NCBI GenBank assembly: GCA_007133925.1
Contig: SLLU01000033.1
Coordinates: forward strand, 1 to 11,174
Source: Candidatus Halarchaeoplasma halalkaliphilum
GTDB taxonomy: Archaea; Thermoplasmatota; Thermoplasmata; Halarchaeoplasmatales; Halarchaeoplasmataceae
DNA length: 11,174 nucleotides
Direction of reading: 5' to 3'
The notes under the pieces were generated by a model, which was not told where the DNA came from, searched no databases, and saw only the letters and a list, made by a program, of their open reading frames with translations. The translations under genes and the position numbers were made by a program. Below are positions 1 through 7,466 of this stretch, one piece after another. The stretch's first letter is position 1, and every line of letters begins with the position of its first letter.

Positions 1-1
1 A

Positions 2-313
2 AAGGATCACCACGGTATGGTGCTGGTTGCCACGGGTCTGGGCCATATACACTCGGATCTCATCCCCGCTGTTAGGGGGGTCATCGAAGGAGGCACACCG
101 GTGGTGGTCACCAGTCAATGCATACACGGTACGGTCAATCTGAACGTTTACTCCAGCGGCAGGATGCTTGCGGAGACCGGTGTGATATCCGGCAGGGACA
201 TGCTCCCGGAAACCGCCCTGGTCAAGCTCATGTGGGCACTCTCCCTGGACGAGGAGGTAAATATCACCATGAACGAGAACATCTCCGGGGAGTTTTCAGG
301 GAGGAGGCGTTGA
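2..313 (+). CDS. gatD: Glu-tRNA(Gln) amidotransferase subunit D, C-terminal part
   Basis: This is the last ~103 codons of GatD, the asparaginase-like subunit of the archaeal GatDE amidotransferase; the gene begins left of the window. GatD releases ammonia from an amide donor, and GatE uses it to convert Glu-tRNA(Gln) to Gln-tRNA(Gln) in the cytosol. The visible reading frame opens with KDHHGMVLVATGLGH and contains the family's C-terminal signatures: VVTSQCIHGTVNLNVYSSGR, GVISGRDMLPETALVKLMWA, and a final NISGEFSGRR. The Met at base 17 is internal, because the frame is open and conserved before it. The TGA stop lies two bases before the gatE ATG, so the two subunits are almost certainly co-translated. 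Family assignment is firm; only the N-terminal catalytic portion cannot be seen. Confidence 0.95.
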   Translation, partial: KDHHGMVLVATGLGHIHSDLIPAVRGVIEGGTPVVVTSQCIHGTVNLNVYSSGRMLAETGVISGRDMLPETALVKLMWALSLDEEVNITMNENISGEFSGRRR

Positions 314-315
314 GT

Positions 316-2187
316 ATGGCTGGGCAAGATTACGATGAGCTGGGCTTGAAGGTTGGACTGGAGATACACCAGCAGCTGGACACCGAAAAGCTGTTCTGCC
401 GCTGCCCCTCGGACATGGTGGAGGAATCGGAGAAGGATATAATGCGTTATCTCAGACCCACGGCCAGTGAACTAGGTGAGGTGGACAGGGCCGCTCTCAT
501 GGAGGCCCGAAAGGGCCTTCGATTCAGATATCAGTGTCCCGAACCCTCGTCCTGCCTTGTGGAGATGGACGAGGAGCCTCCGGAGGGACCGGACCCCAAA
601 GCCATGGAATTGGCTTTGAAGATTTCCCGTATGGTGGATGCGGCTGTGGTGGACGAGGTGCATTTCATGCGAAAGGTGGTTATAGACGGTTCCAACACAA
701 CTGGATTCCAGAGAACGGGTCTCATAGCCACCGACGGAAAGATAGTTTTCAACGGTAAGAACATAGGCATCTCACCAATCTGTCTCGAGGAAGATGCCGC
801 AAGAAAGGTGGAGGCTGACGGTGAGGAGAAGGTGTATCGGTTAGACCGATTGGGGATACCCCTGATAGAACTGGCAACCTCTCCGGATATAACTTCCCCG
901 GAAGAGGCCCGGGAGGTTGCCCAGTACCTCGGAGGATTGCTCAGGGCCACAAGGTGCGTAAAGAGGGGTATAGGTACCATACGTGAAGACGTCAACATCT
1001 CCATCAAAAGGGGGGCAAGGGTGGAGATAAAGGGTGTGCAGGAACTCAGGATGCTTCCCAGCTACATAGAGATCGAAGTGGAACGGCAGATCATGCTCTT
1101 GGAGATAAAGGACCTGCTCCGGGAGAGGGGAGCTTCCGTTCCCGGGGAAATTCATGATATGACTCCCCTTTTTCAAGACTGTTCAAGCAAGATTGTGAAA
1201 TCCGCACTGGCCGCGGGAAGGGGCGTGTTCGGGACAAAGCTGGAGGGATTCAAAGGAATTTTACGGGCCGAAGACGGCGCACCCCTCCTGGGCCCCGAGA
1301 TGGCTGCCTACGCGCGAACTACCGGCGTGGGAGGTATATTCCACAGTGACGAGCTTCCGGGCTATGGCATAGGCGAGGAGGAATGCTCCAGGGTGGTGAA
1401 AGCCCTGGGTGTGGGGAACGAGGATGCCTTCGTGCTGGTGGTGGATGAACCGGAACGGGCACGGGATGCCCTGAAGGAGGTTTGCCATCGGGGCACCTTG
1501 GCCCTGGTTGGTGTTCCCGAGGAGACCCGGAACGCCCGGGATGATGGTAGCACGGTGTTCCTGAGACCCCTGTCCGGGGGTGCCCGGATGTATCCCGAAA
1601 CGGACATACCCCCCTATCCCATCGATAAAAGAAAACTGGCTGGGCTGGAGCTACCGGAGACACCGGACGAGATGGTCAAGCGTTTTCACCGGGAGTACGG
1701 GCTGAACCAACAGCAGAGTCGCCAGCTCTTCAGGAAGGGGTACGACCTGCTCCTGGAAGAGTTGACGGCCGAGGGTATAGATGCCTCCATGGTTTCCAAC
1801 ACACTTCTTCAGACATATCCGGAGCTATCCAAGGAGGGGCTGGACCCCGATCAAATACCCGAGGAGGTCCTCAGAGACGTACTGCACAGGGTCCGGAGGG
1901 GAGACTTCGCCAAGGAGGGCATACAGAAGATTTTAACCCTGACACTCCAGGGCAGCACCGTTGACGAAGCCATCTCCCGGGCCGGATTGGAGGGGGTGGA
2001 TGACGAGGCTGTGAAGGAAGTCATACGCAGGGTGGCGGATGAAAGAGAGGATTTCATCCGTGAGAAAGGGCCGGGAGCAGTGGGTCCGCTCATGGGTGTG
2101 GTCATGAAGGAGTTTCGGGGCAAGGTGGACGGGAAAAAGCTGAGCGTTCTGCTCAAGGAAGAGATAGAGAGGAGAGTACATGGATGA
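316..2187 (+). CDS. gatE: Glu-tRNA(Gln) amidotransferase subunit E
   Basis: GatE is the kinase/transamidase subunit of the archaeal GatDE complex: it binds Glu-tRNA(Gln), phosphorylates the glutamyl side chain and amidates it with ammonia from GatD. The product is 623 residues, the usual length for archaeal GatE. The N-terminus DELGLKVGLEIHQQLDTEKL is the GatB/GatE catalytic-domain signature, with FCRCPS next and SSCLVEMDEEPPEG near residue 85. Around residues 340-400 lies the AspRS-like GAD insertion that separates GatE from bacterial GatB (HSDELPGYGIGEEE). The last ~150 residues are the helical YqeY-like tRNA-binding tail. I chose the ATG at 316, not earlier in-frame Mets, because GGGAGGAGG sits 8 bases upstream and homology starts at once; a longer frame from 118 would overlap gatD. 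It implies the organism makes Gln-tRNA by the indirect route. Confidence 0.96.
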   Translation: MAGQDYDELGLKVGLEIHQQLDTEKLFCRCPSDMVEESEKDIMRYLRPTASELGEVDRAALMEARKGLRFRYQCPEPSSCLVEMDEEPPEGPDPKAMELALKISRMVDAAVVDEVHFMRKVVIDGSNTTGFQRTGLIATDGKIVFNGKNIGISPICLEEDAARKVEADGEEKVYRLDRLGIPLIELATSPDITSPEEAREVAQYLGGLLRATRCVKRGIGTIREDVNISIKRGARVEIKGVQELRMLPSYIEIEVERQIMLLEIKDLLRERGASVPGEIHDMTPLFQDCSSKIVKSALAAGRGVFGTKLEGFKGILRAEDGAPLLGPEMAAYARTTGVGGIFHSDELPGYGIGEEECSRVVKALGVGNEDAFVLVVDEPERARDALKEVCHRGTLALVGVPEETRNARDDGSTVFLRPLSGGARMYPETDIPPYPIDKRKLAGLELPETPDEMVKRFHREYGLNQQQSRQLFRKGYDLLLEELTAEGIDASMVSNTLLQTYPELSKEGLDPDQIPEEVLRDVLHRVRRGDFAKEGIQKILTLTLQGSTVDEAISRAGLEGVDDEAVKEVIRRVADEREDFIREKGPGAVGPLMGVVMKEFRGKVDGKKLSVLLKEEIERRVHG

Positions 2188-3481
2188 ACTTCTGGAAGGA
2201 CTAAAGGATGCCGATCCTGATAATAGGGCGGAATGTGCCAGGAAACTGGGCATAGATGGGATCCACGAAGCGGTACCTCACCTGGTACGTGCGTTAAAGG
2301 ACAAGGAACCCCTGGTAAGGGCCAATGCCGCCCTTGCCCTTGGACATCTCAAACCATCAAGGAAGAGCGTGGAGGCCTTGATCCCTATGCTAGCTGACGA
2401 GGAATGGATGGTCAGGCACGATGCTTCTATGGCCCTGGGAGAACTTGGTGATATGCATGCGGTCGCTCCCTTGGTGGACCTCTTATCCGATCCTGTTCTC
2501 GAGGTGCGCATGAAGGCAGTGGATGCCCTTGGGAAGCTGGGTGATGAGAAGGGACTTCAGGCCCTGGAAAAACATGTGGATGACCTGGAGGTCCTTGACG
2601 AACTGGTCCTGGCTTTTTCTCGCAACAAGTGTAACCACAGTCTCATCAAACTGTACGATATGGGGAGTGATGACATACGGATAAAGGCCATCGGGGGCAT
2701 AGAACCGGACATGGCCCACGAAGAAGTGTTCCTTCGAGCCATTAAGGACGATTCGTGGAGAGTACGTGAAGAAGCCGCCAAGGCCCTGGGAGTAATGAAC
2801 ACCGAGGCGAGTGTTAAAGGACTGAGAAAGCTCCTGAGAGACAGCAGCCACTATGTGGTGATCCAGGCCCTCCGTGCCCTGGTGAAGGTGGAAGACCGGG
2901 ATTCCCTGGAGAAACTGGAATCACTTGGTGAACATCCCGAATCGGCCGTCAGGGGTGAATGGGCCAGGACCACTGCAGCCCTGGGAGGGGATTTCAGGGA
3001 TATATTGGATGCATTCCTCTACGAGAACGACTCCAGGACAAAATGGGTCATGGCCGAATCCATGGGTGAAGATACGGGATTCCGGGATGAGCTCGAGGGT
3101 GCTTACCGGGATGCAGTGGGCGATGAGAAGGTCCTCCTTGCTTGCTCATTGGCATGGTCCGGTGACAAGACAGGTCTTGATGACATACTCGAGGCCATGG
3201 TGGATATGAGGTGGAAGGTGAGGCAAAAGGCAACGGAGGCGGTTACGAACATCCAGTGGGATACCCTAAACAAGAAGGAACGTAAAGCATTGATGAGGAC
3301 CATGGAAGGACTCCTTGAGGACACGGACAAATGGGTGAGGATAGCTTCCATAAAGGCTCTGTGGACCATATCTCGTGGTAATGAGGAGGAAGGTAAGGTC
3401 CGTGATCTGCTTGAGAAAGTGAAAGACTCCGAGATGGATCCGGATGTTATGGAAGCCTTGGGATACCAAAATTTCAAATAA
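2180..3481 (+). CDS. HEAT-repeat (PBS-lyase-type) scaffold protein
   Basis: This 433-residue protein consists almost entirely of helical HEAT repeats of about 31 residues, recognisable as A..LG.L...AV..L...L.D....VR..A..AL. Clear units are near residues 28-58 (VPHLVRALKDKEPLVRANAALALG), 62-90, 93-123, 180-205 (DDSWRVREEAAKALG) and 212-240, with weaker ones (DKWVRIASIKALW) near the C-terminus. There is no signal peptide or membrane segment, so it is probably a soluble protein-binding solenoid. HEAT proteins in archaea have varied, mostly unknown roles; no catalytic lyase activity is implied by the name. Its ATG overlaps the last 8 bases of gatE, with AGGAG inside gatE as ribosome binding site, so translation is coupled. 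The reason for linkage to gatDE is unknown. An acidic, Lys-rich composition is typical of the window. Confidence 0.85.
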   Translation: MDELLEGLKDADPDNRAECARKLGIDGIHEAVPHLVRALKDKEPLVRANAALALGHLKPSRKSVEALIPMLADEEWMVRHDASMALGELGDMHAVAPLVDLLSDPVLEVRMKAVDALGKLGDEKGLQALEKHVDDLEVLDELVLAFSRNKCNHSLIKLYDMGSDDIRIKAIGGIEPDMAHEEVFLRAIKDDSWRVREEAAKALGVMNTEASVKGLRKLLRDSSHYVVIQALRALVKVEDRDSLEKLESLGEHPESAVRGEWARTTAALGGDFRDILDAFLYENDSRTKWVMAESMGEDTGFRDELEGAYRDAVGDEKVLLACSLAWSGDKTGLDDILEAMVDMRWKVRQKATEAVTNIQWDTLNKKERKALMRTMEGLLEDTDKWVRIASIKALWTISRGNEEEGKVRDLLEKVKDSEMDPDVMEALGYQNFK

Positions 3482-3504
3482 CTTTTCACCTTTAAACTAA
3501 CCAT

Positions 3505-4254
3505 ATGCTCACCATCCTGCTGATACTGCTGGCATCGGCCTTCGTTCCCTCACTGCTATACATGGTTTTCATCCGGAACGCAGAACGGTACCGACCCGTG
3601 GATTGGTGGACCATGGCTTCTCTTTTTATCTGGGGTGCTCTGTTCGCAGTGATACTGACCCTGGCCATTTCCATACTGTTCCTGGGTGTACTGTCCCTGG
3701 AAACTCTTCAGGAGGAATACATGTTTCTCCAGCGTCTTCAGGACCCAACGGTCATGACCCTCTTTACCGTGTGTGTCGTAGCACCCCTGGTGGAGGAGTT
3801 CGCCAAGGTCATGGGTGTGGTTAGAAAGAAGAGGAGGATAGTGGAGCTGGAGGATGGATTGGTCATGGGTGCCGCAGTGGGGTTGGGCTTTGCTGCCACG
3901 GAGAACCTTCTCTACGGCTCCAGTGCTTACATACAGTATGGATTCCAATCCTTTGTGGTGCTCATAGTGGTTCGCAGTGTGGCCAGCACACTGCTTCACG
4001 GCAGTGCCAGTGCAGTTGCCGGCTACGGTATATCCAAGGGAAAGTTCCACGGTGGTTACCACGCGGTCCCCTACTATTTTGTGGCGGTGCTCATGCACGG
4101 CGCCTTCAATTATCTGGCATCCATGGGTCTCTTGTACGATGGTGACATACCCCTGTTGGCTCTCATGGCCGCTGTGATTTTCTCCCTGGTATCCTTCAAG
4201 CTGGTCAGGGGAAAGATTAAAGAACTTGATGGAAAAGTGACCTATCGCATTTAG
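3505..4254 (+). CDS. PrsW-family intramembrane protease
   Basis: This is a 249-residue polytopic membrane protein of the PrsW family, putative metal-dependent intramembrane proteases. In Bacillus subtilis PrsW cleaves an anti-sigma factor; archaeal substrates are unknown. About seven hydrophobic segments can be seen, near residues 3-22, 37-62, 84-100, 117-137, 148-166, 188-208 and 215-233. The family's conserved polar positions are present: E97-E98 with K101 (APLVEEFAKV), E133-N134 in GLGFAATENLLYG, H165 in STLLHGS, and H198 with N202 in MHGAFN. The start at 3505 has no obvious Shine-Dalgarno. An AT-rich stretch in the preceding stop region (about 3472-3482) lies roughly 26 bases upstream, so the mRNA might be leaderless. 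It sits 23 bases after the HEAT gene and 9 bases before mfnA. The family call is strong; protease activity is inferred. Confidence 0.88.
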   Translation: MLTILLILLASAFVPSLLYMVFIRNAERYRPVDWWTMASLFIWGALFAVILTLAISILFLGVLSLETLQEEYMFLQRLQDPTVMTLFTVCVVAPLVEEFAKVMGVVRKKRRIVELEDGLVMGAAVGLGFAATENLLYGSSAYIQYGFQSFVVLIVVRSVASTLLHGSASAVAGYGISKGKFHGGYHAVPYYFVAVLMHGAFNYLASMGLLYDGDIPLLALMAAVIFSLVSFKLVRGKIKELDGKVTYRI

Positions 4255-4263
4255 TTGGTGTAG

Positions 4264-5397
4264 ATGATCGCAAAAAAGTCATTCCCGGAAAAGGGTCTTT
4301 CTGAGGACCTGATCATGGAACGTATACTCGAGGCTTATCACCTGGACATGGATTTCAACTGCGGTAAGATATTCGGATCCATGTGCACATCTCCCCTGGA
4401 AATCGCCCGGAAGGTCCACGGCATGTTCCTCGATTCAAATCTGGGAAATCCGGGTCTTTATGAGGGTACCATATCCCTGGAAAGGGAAGTACACGGGGCC
4501 GTGGCAGACCTGATCAATGCACCTGACGGGTACGAGGCAATATCCGTTGGCGGGGCGACTGAAGGTAATATAATGGGCCTGTGGAAAGCCCGGAACCAGA
4601 GCGGGAAGAGGAAGGTACTCCTGCCGGTTAGTGCTCATTTTTCCTTCAAAAAGGCATGTGATCTTTTGAATATGGAACCGGTCATGATACCCCTGGGTGA
4701 AGACTATCTTCCGGACCTTGCGGTGATGGAAGATAGATTGGACGGGGATACCGCCGCGGTGGTGGGGGTGGCAGGCACTACTGAGCTGGGCATAGTGGAG
4801 CCCATAGAAGCCATTGCCGAGATCGCCGGAGACGTGCATCTGCATGTGGATGCGGCTTTGGGAGGTTTCACCGTTCCATTTCTGGATAACTCTGACATTT
4901 CAGTTTTTGATTTCTCCATACCCGGTGTGGATTCCCTGGTATTGGACCCCCACAAGATGGGTCTTTCAACAGTTCCCCTGGGGCTCTATTATTCACGGGA
5001 TGAACACCCCATTTCAGTTGAATCTCCTTACCTTACCGGTAAACACCAGAAGACGATCACCGGTACCCGTACCAGCGCATCCATACCTGCTTTCTGGAGT
5101 GTTATGAAATATCTTGGATCACAGGGATACAGAAAGATACTTGAGGGCTGTATGGAAAAAACTTACTGGCTAATGGAACGGGGAGTGTCCCTGGGGCTCG
5201 ATCCTGTTATATCCCCCGTGCTCAACATAGTCACATTTCACCACGATGACCCCTGCGGAGTGGTAGATCGTATGGCGCAAAATGGATGGAACATATCCCG
5301 GACGGTGACCCCTCCTGGTTTGAGGTTTGTGGTCATGCCCCATGTTACCAAAGATGCCATAGATAATATGATCCCTGTACTGGAGGAATCCCTCTGA
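4264..5397 (+). CDS. mfnA: L-tyrosine/L-aspartate decarboxylase MfnA (PLP-dependent)
   Basis: MfnA belongs to the group II PLP-dependent decarboxylases. In methanogens it makes tyramine for methanofuran; in other archaea it makes beta-alanine from aspartate for coenzyme A. The 377 residues are the usual family length. Key features: the N-terminal GSMCTSPLEIARKV, NPGLYEGTISLEREV, the cofactor-phosphate region SVGGATEGNIMGLWKARN (about 94-111), HVDAALGGF with Asp196 to contact the PLP pyridine nitrogen, and LDPHKMGLSTVPLG with Lys231 as the Schiff-base lysine. GTRTSASIPAFWSVMKYLG follows. Substrate cannot be read from sequence alone, so tyrosine or aspartate are both possible, and methanogenesis cannot be concluded. 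The ATG follows the PrsW stop by nine bases; GGTG sits only three bases before it. It precedes dph2 closely, suggesting one transcript. Confidence 0.92.
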   Translation: MIAKKSFPEKGLSEDLIMERILEAYHLDMDFNCGKIFGSMCTSPLEIARKVHGMFLDSNLGNPGLYEGTISLEREVHGAVADLINAPDGYEAISVGGATEGNIMGLWKARNQSGKRKVLLPVSAHFSFKKACDLLNMEPVMIPLGEDYLPDLAVMEDRLDGDTAAVVGVAGTTELGIVEPIEAIAEIAGDVHLHVDAALGGFTVPFLDNSDISVFDFSIPGVDSLVLDPHKMGLSTVPLGLYYSRDEHPISVESPYLTGKHQKTITGTRTSASIPAFWSVMKYLGSQGYRKILEGCMEKTYWLMERGVSLGLDPVISPVLNIVTFHHDDPCGVVDRMAQNGWNISRTVTPPGLRFVVMPHVTKDAIDNMIPVLEESL

Positions 5398-5420
5398 TCC
5401 TGAGTGGATACCGCTTTGAT

Positions 5421-6350
5421 ATGGAACGTGCACGGGAGGAACTCGCCTCACTTGGCGTTAGAAGGGCCATGATACAGCTCCCCGACGGACTGCGTTACAA
5501 GTACGAACAATTCTCACGGGAGGTGGGCGTGGAAACGGAACTCTGGGGTGGCAGCTGCTACGGTGCCTGCGACCTTCCTTGGTCCATAGGCGATGCCGAC
5601 GCATTGGTGCATGTGGGGCACTCTGAGATCCCTTCACTAAAAACAGATTATCCCGTCATATATGTTGAAGGAAGGAGTATCGTTGAAAATCCTTTTTCCG
5701 TTGAAGTCCTCCAGGCATTCGCCGGTAAGAAGGTTGCTCTTTATTCCACCCTTCAATTCATGGACCAGAGGGATGAGATCGGCATGATGCTGGAGGAGAT
5801 CGGTGCGGAAACTGTCATGAGGGAAGGAGACGGACGGATCAGGTATCCTGGGCAGGTTCTGGGCTGCAATTACTCGTGCAGGACCCGGGCGGATGAACAC
5901 CTTTTTGTTGGAACAGGTAAATTCCATCCCATGGGTCTCTCCATGTCCTTGAAAAAAGCTATCCACCATTTAGACCCGTGTTTGGGTACCCATGAGACCA
6001 CCGGGGATATGTTGGAGCGCACCATGAGAAAGAGGTTCGCCGCCATAACCCTGTCTGAGGATGCGGGACCGAAAGCACTGCTGGTTTCCAAAAAAGGAGG
6101 TCAGAACAGGCTGTCACTTGCCAAAGAGGTCAAAAGCAAATGTGACGGTTGTGTGGTGGTTCACATGGACGAGATCACCCCGGATATGGTGGATTCGCTG
6201 GGGTTCCGTGTGGCGATCAACACTGCTTGTCCCCGTCTTGCATTGGATGACTCTTTGCGGTTCAAAACTATAATGCTCACACCTCAAGAGCATGCTATCT
6301 CGGTAAAAGAGCGTACTTGGGACGAATGGACCATGGATGAGATAGTTTGA
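5421..6350 (+). CDS. dph2: 2-(3-amino-3-carboxypropyl)histidine synthase Dph2 (diphthamide synthesis)
   Basis: Archaeal Dph2 is a [4Fe-4S] enzyme that cleaves S-adenosylmethionine unconventionally to transfer an aminocarboxypropyl group to the diphthamide histidine of elongation factor aEF2. The three cluster cysteines known in the Pyrococcus enzyme are all present: Cys50 (CYGACD), Cys149 (PGQVLGCN) and Cys270 (NTACPRLALDD). MIQLPDGLRYK, LVHVGHS and GTGKFHPMGLSMSLKK also match the family. From ATG 5421 the product is 309 residues, slightly short at the N-terminus. The same frame is open back to 5367 and reads SGYRFD directly before this Met, resembling the usual archaeal N-terminus, but it holds no ATG, GTG or TTG. 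The real start may therefore be a rare codon such as CTG at 5394, five bases after GGAGGAA at 5382-5388. The 3' end lies one base from the convergent RAM-domain gene. Confidence 0.93.
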   Translation: MERAREELASLGVRRAMIQLPDGLRYKYEQFSREVGVETELWGGSCYGACDLPWSIGDADALVHVGHSEIPSLKTDYPVIYVEGRSIVENPFSVEVLQAFAGKKVALYSTLQFMDQRDEIGMMLEEIGAETVMREGDGRIRYPGQVLGCNYSCRTRADEHLFVGTGKFHPMGLSMSLKKAIHHLDPCLGTHETTGDMLERTMRKRFAAITLSEDAGPKALLVSKKGGQNRLSLAKEVKSKCDGCVVVHMDEITPDMVDSLGFRVAINTACPRLALDDSLRFKTIMLTPQEHAISVKERTWDEWTMDEIV

Positions 6351-6351
6351 T

Positions 6352-6690
6352 CTAATCGCAGCTTTCGGCGTCGATCTTGTTGAACCTTTCCTTGTAGGTG
6401 GTTATGACCATCATACTCTTTACATCCTCTATACCGGGAAGGCTAGTGGTCTTTTCAAGGAGGTATCTTTTCATGTGATCGTAATCTCTGAATCTGGCTT
6501 TAACGATCAAATCCACATCTCCTGTCACCAGAAAAACATCCTCTATGTTATCGGATTCGGATAGTTGTTCAGCCACGTGATCAACCTGTTTTGTGTCGAC
6601 CTTTATGGATATGATCGAGCTCACTCCTCGGCCTTCGTAATAACTCGATACCACTCTTTCGTATTCTTCATTTACTTTTTCTTCACTCAT
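6352..6690 (-). CDS. Stand-alone Lrp/AsnC ligand-binding (RAM) domain protein
   Basis: The 112-residue product matches the C-terminal ligand-binding (RAM) domain of Lrp/AsnC regulators. The core runs from about residue 23 to 98: GVSSIISIKVDTKQVDHVAE, then DNIEDVFLVTGDVDLIVKAR with the conserved VTGDxD turn, and a closing LPGIEDVKSMMVITTYKE. The usual N-terminal helix-turn-helix is missing; only about 20 charged residues precede the domain. Such stand-alone RAM proteins form oligomers and are thought to bind amino acids or modulate full-length Lrp partners; DNA binding of its own is unlikely. It follows the 55-residue gene by 48 bases on the same strand, so both probably share the promoter near 6947. 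Upstream GAGATGG is a weak ribosome binding site. The domain call is firm; the ligand is unknown. Confidence 0.88.
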   Translation of the reverse strand: MSEEKVNEEYERVVSSYYEGRGVSSIISIKVDTKQVDHVAEQLSESDNIEDVFLVTGDVDLIVKARFRDYDHMKRYLLEKTTSLPGIEDVKSMMVITTYKERFNKIDAESCD

Positions 6691-6738
6691 ATTACCATCT
6701 CTTTTTATCCGTGAGAACCTTATCCGCTGGTCATGGTT

Positions 6739-6906
6739 TCAGAGGGTATTCTCTATCTCTTCCTGAATATCCTCGTAAACCTGCTGTAAAAGGTTTTCAA
6801 GTAACGGGTTTTCGTACTCCACGTACCGGCCAAGACCGGTCTGTATCTTTGCCAAAAAGGACGAATCGTTCCTTATTATTTCTATCGTACAGAGGGTTTC
6901 TTCCAT
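6739..6906 (-). CDS. Small conserved-looking protein, 55 residues, function unknown
   Basis: This short frame begins METL-like (MEETLCTIEIIRNDSSFLAK) and ends QEEIENTL, 55 residues before a TGA. It is acidic, without membrane segments, with a long predicted helical C-terminal half (ENPLLENLLQQVYEDIQEEI). I believe it is real for three reasons seen in the sequence: an ideal ribosome binding site GAGGTGA four bases before the ATG, a clear TATA box TTTATATATGG whose centre is about 26 bases before a start site that would leave a ~15-base leader containing that site, and placement just ahead of the RAM-domain gene on the same strand. No family is recognised. It could be a partner of the RAM protein or unrelated; no function is claimed. 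Confidence 0.72.
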   Translation of the reverse strand: MEETLCTIEIIRNDSSFLAKIQTGLGRYVEYENPLLENLLQQVYEDIQEEIENTL

Positions 6907-6940
6907 CCAGTCACCTCATTTAGATGCAGGTATAACCATA

Positions 6941-6953
6941 CCATATATAAACT
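6941..6953 (-). promoter_or_regulatory. TATA-box promoter for the 55-residue gene and RAM gene
   Basis: On the minus strand the sequence reads AGTTTATATATGG. Its centre (~6947) predicts a transcription start near 6921, which leaves a short leader carrying GAGGTGA before the ATG at 6906. It lies back-to-back with the S6e promoter. No operator-like repeat is evident between them beyond AT-rich T-runs at 6973-6986. Confidence 0.65.
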
Positions 6954-7014
6954 TTATGAATCTGCGTATAAATTTTTTCTTTTTTTAAATGTCCTTTCAA
7001 GGCTGGGATATCCA

Positions 7015-7031
7015 CCAAAGTTTTATAGTAG
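7015..7031 (+). promoter_or_regulatory. BRE/TATA promoter for S6e - aIF2 gamma
   Basis: CCAAAG (BRE-like) is followed by TTTTATAGTAG. The box centre near 7024 predicts a start near 7050, giving a leader of about 20 bases that contains AAGGTG (7058-7063), seven bases before the S6e ATG. This supports the chosen S6e start. Confidence 0.65.
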
Positions 7032-7070
7032 GAGAATATAGTCCACCCAAACTAGAAAAGGTGTATCCAA

Positions 7071-7466
7071 ATGGTGGAATTTCAGGTATCTATCGCAGAT
7101 CCAAAGGAAGGAAAGTCTTTCCAAACCAAAGTCGAAGGGCATCACGCCAATTCACTCATAGGCAAACACATAAATGATGAGGTGGACGGCATATTCGTGG
7201 GATTACCGGGTTACAAACTCAGGATCACAGGTGGAAGTGACTCTGACGGTTTCCCCATGAAGAAGGGCATGATAATGCCTGGTCGAAAGCGTATAATCGG
7301 CAAAAAAGGTATAGGATTCAAATCTAATCCTAAAGATGTTAGGGTGAAAAAGACCCTTCGAGGGAGCCGTATATCCTCGGATATAACTCAGATCAACATG
7401 AAGGTGATCGAGCACGGACCCAAAAGGGTGGCAGATGTCTTTCAAAAGGATGAGGGCGAGGAGTAA
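7071..7466 (+). CDS. rps6e: Small-subunit ribosomal protein eS6 (S6e)
   Basis: S6e is a component of the 30S ribosomal subunit shared by archaea and eukaryotes. The 131 residues are typical for archaea, which lack the long C-terminal phosphorylated tail of eukaryotic S6. Diagnostic stretches are VSIADPKEGKSFQTKVEG, LIGKHINDEVDGIFVGLPGY, KLRITGGSDSDGFPMKKG (the family signature), and LRGSRISSDITQINMKVIE near the end. The start at 7071 is supported by AAGGTG seven bases upstream and the promoter at 7015-7031. Its TAA stop overlaps the ATG of the aIF2 gamma gene by one base (TAATG), a classic translational coupling. The rps6e - aIF2 gamma pairing is a widespread euryarchaeal arrangement, joining a ribosomal protein to an initiation factor. 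Confidence 0.96.
   Translation: MVEFQVSIADPKEGKSFQTKVEGHHANSLIGKHINDEVDGIFVGLPGYKLRITGGSDSDGFPMKKGMIMPGRKRIIGKKGIGFKSNPKDVRVKKTLRGSRISSDITQINMKVIEHGPKRVADVFQKDEGEE

Noticed and set aside
118..315. Longer gatE starting at 118
   Set aside because: This extension overlaps conserved gatD coding sequence and lacks a ribosome binding site; homology to GatE begins after Met 316.
6711..6923. Plus-strand frame of 70 codons in the intergenic region
   Set aside because: It is the shadow of the minus-strand 55-codon gene, which has much better start signals, and the protein looks low-complexity and basic.
6954..7014. Operator or riboswitch in the divergent promoter gap
   Set aside because: Only T-runs and AT-rich sequence are visible; no inverted repeat or structured leader stands out.
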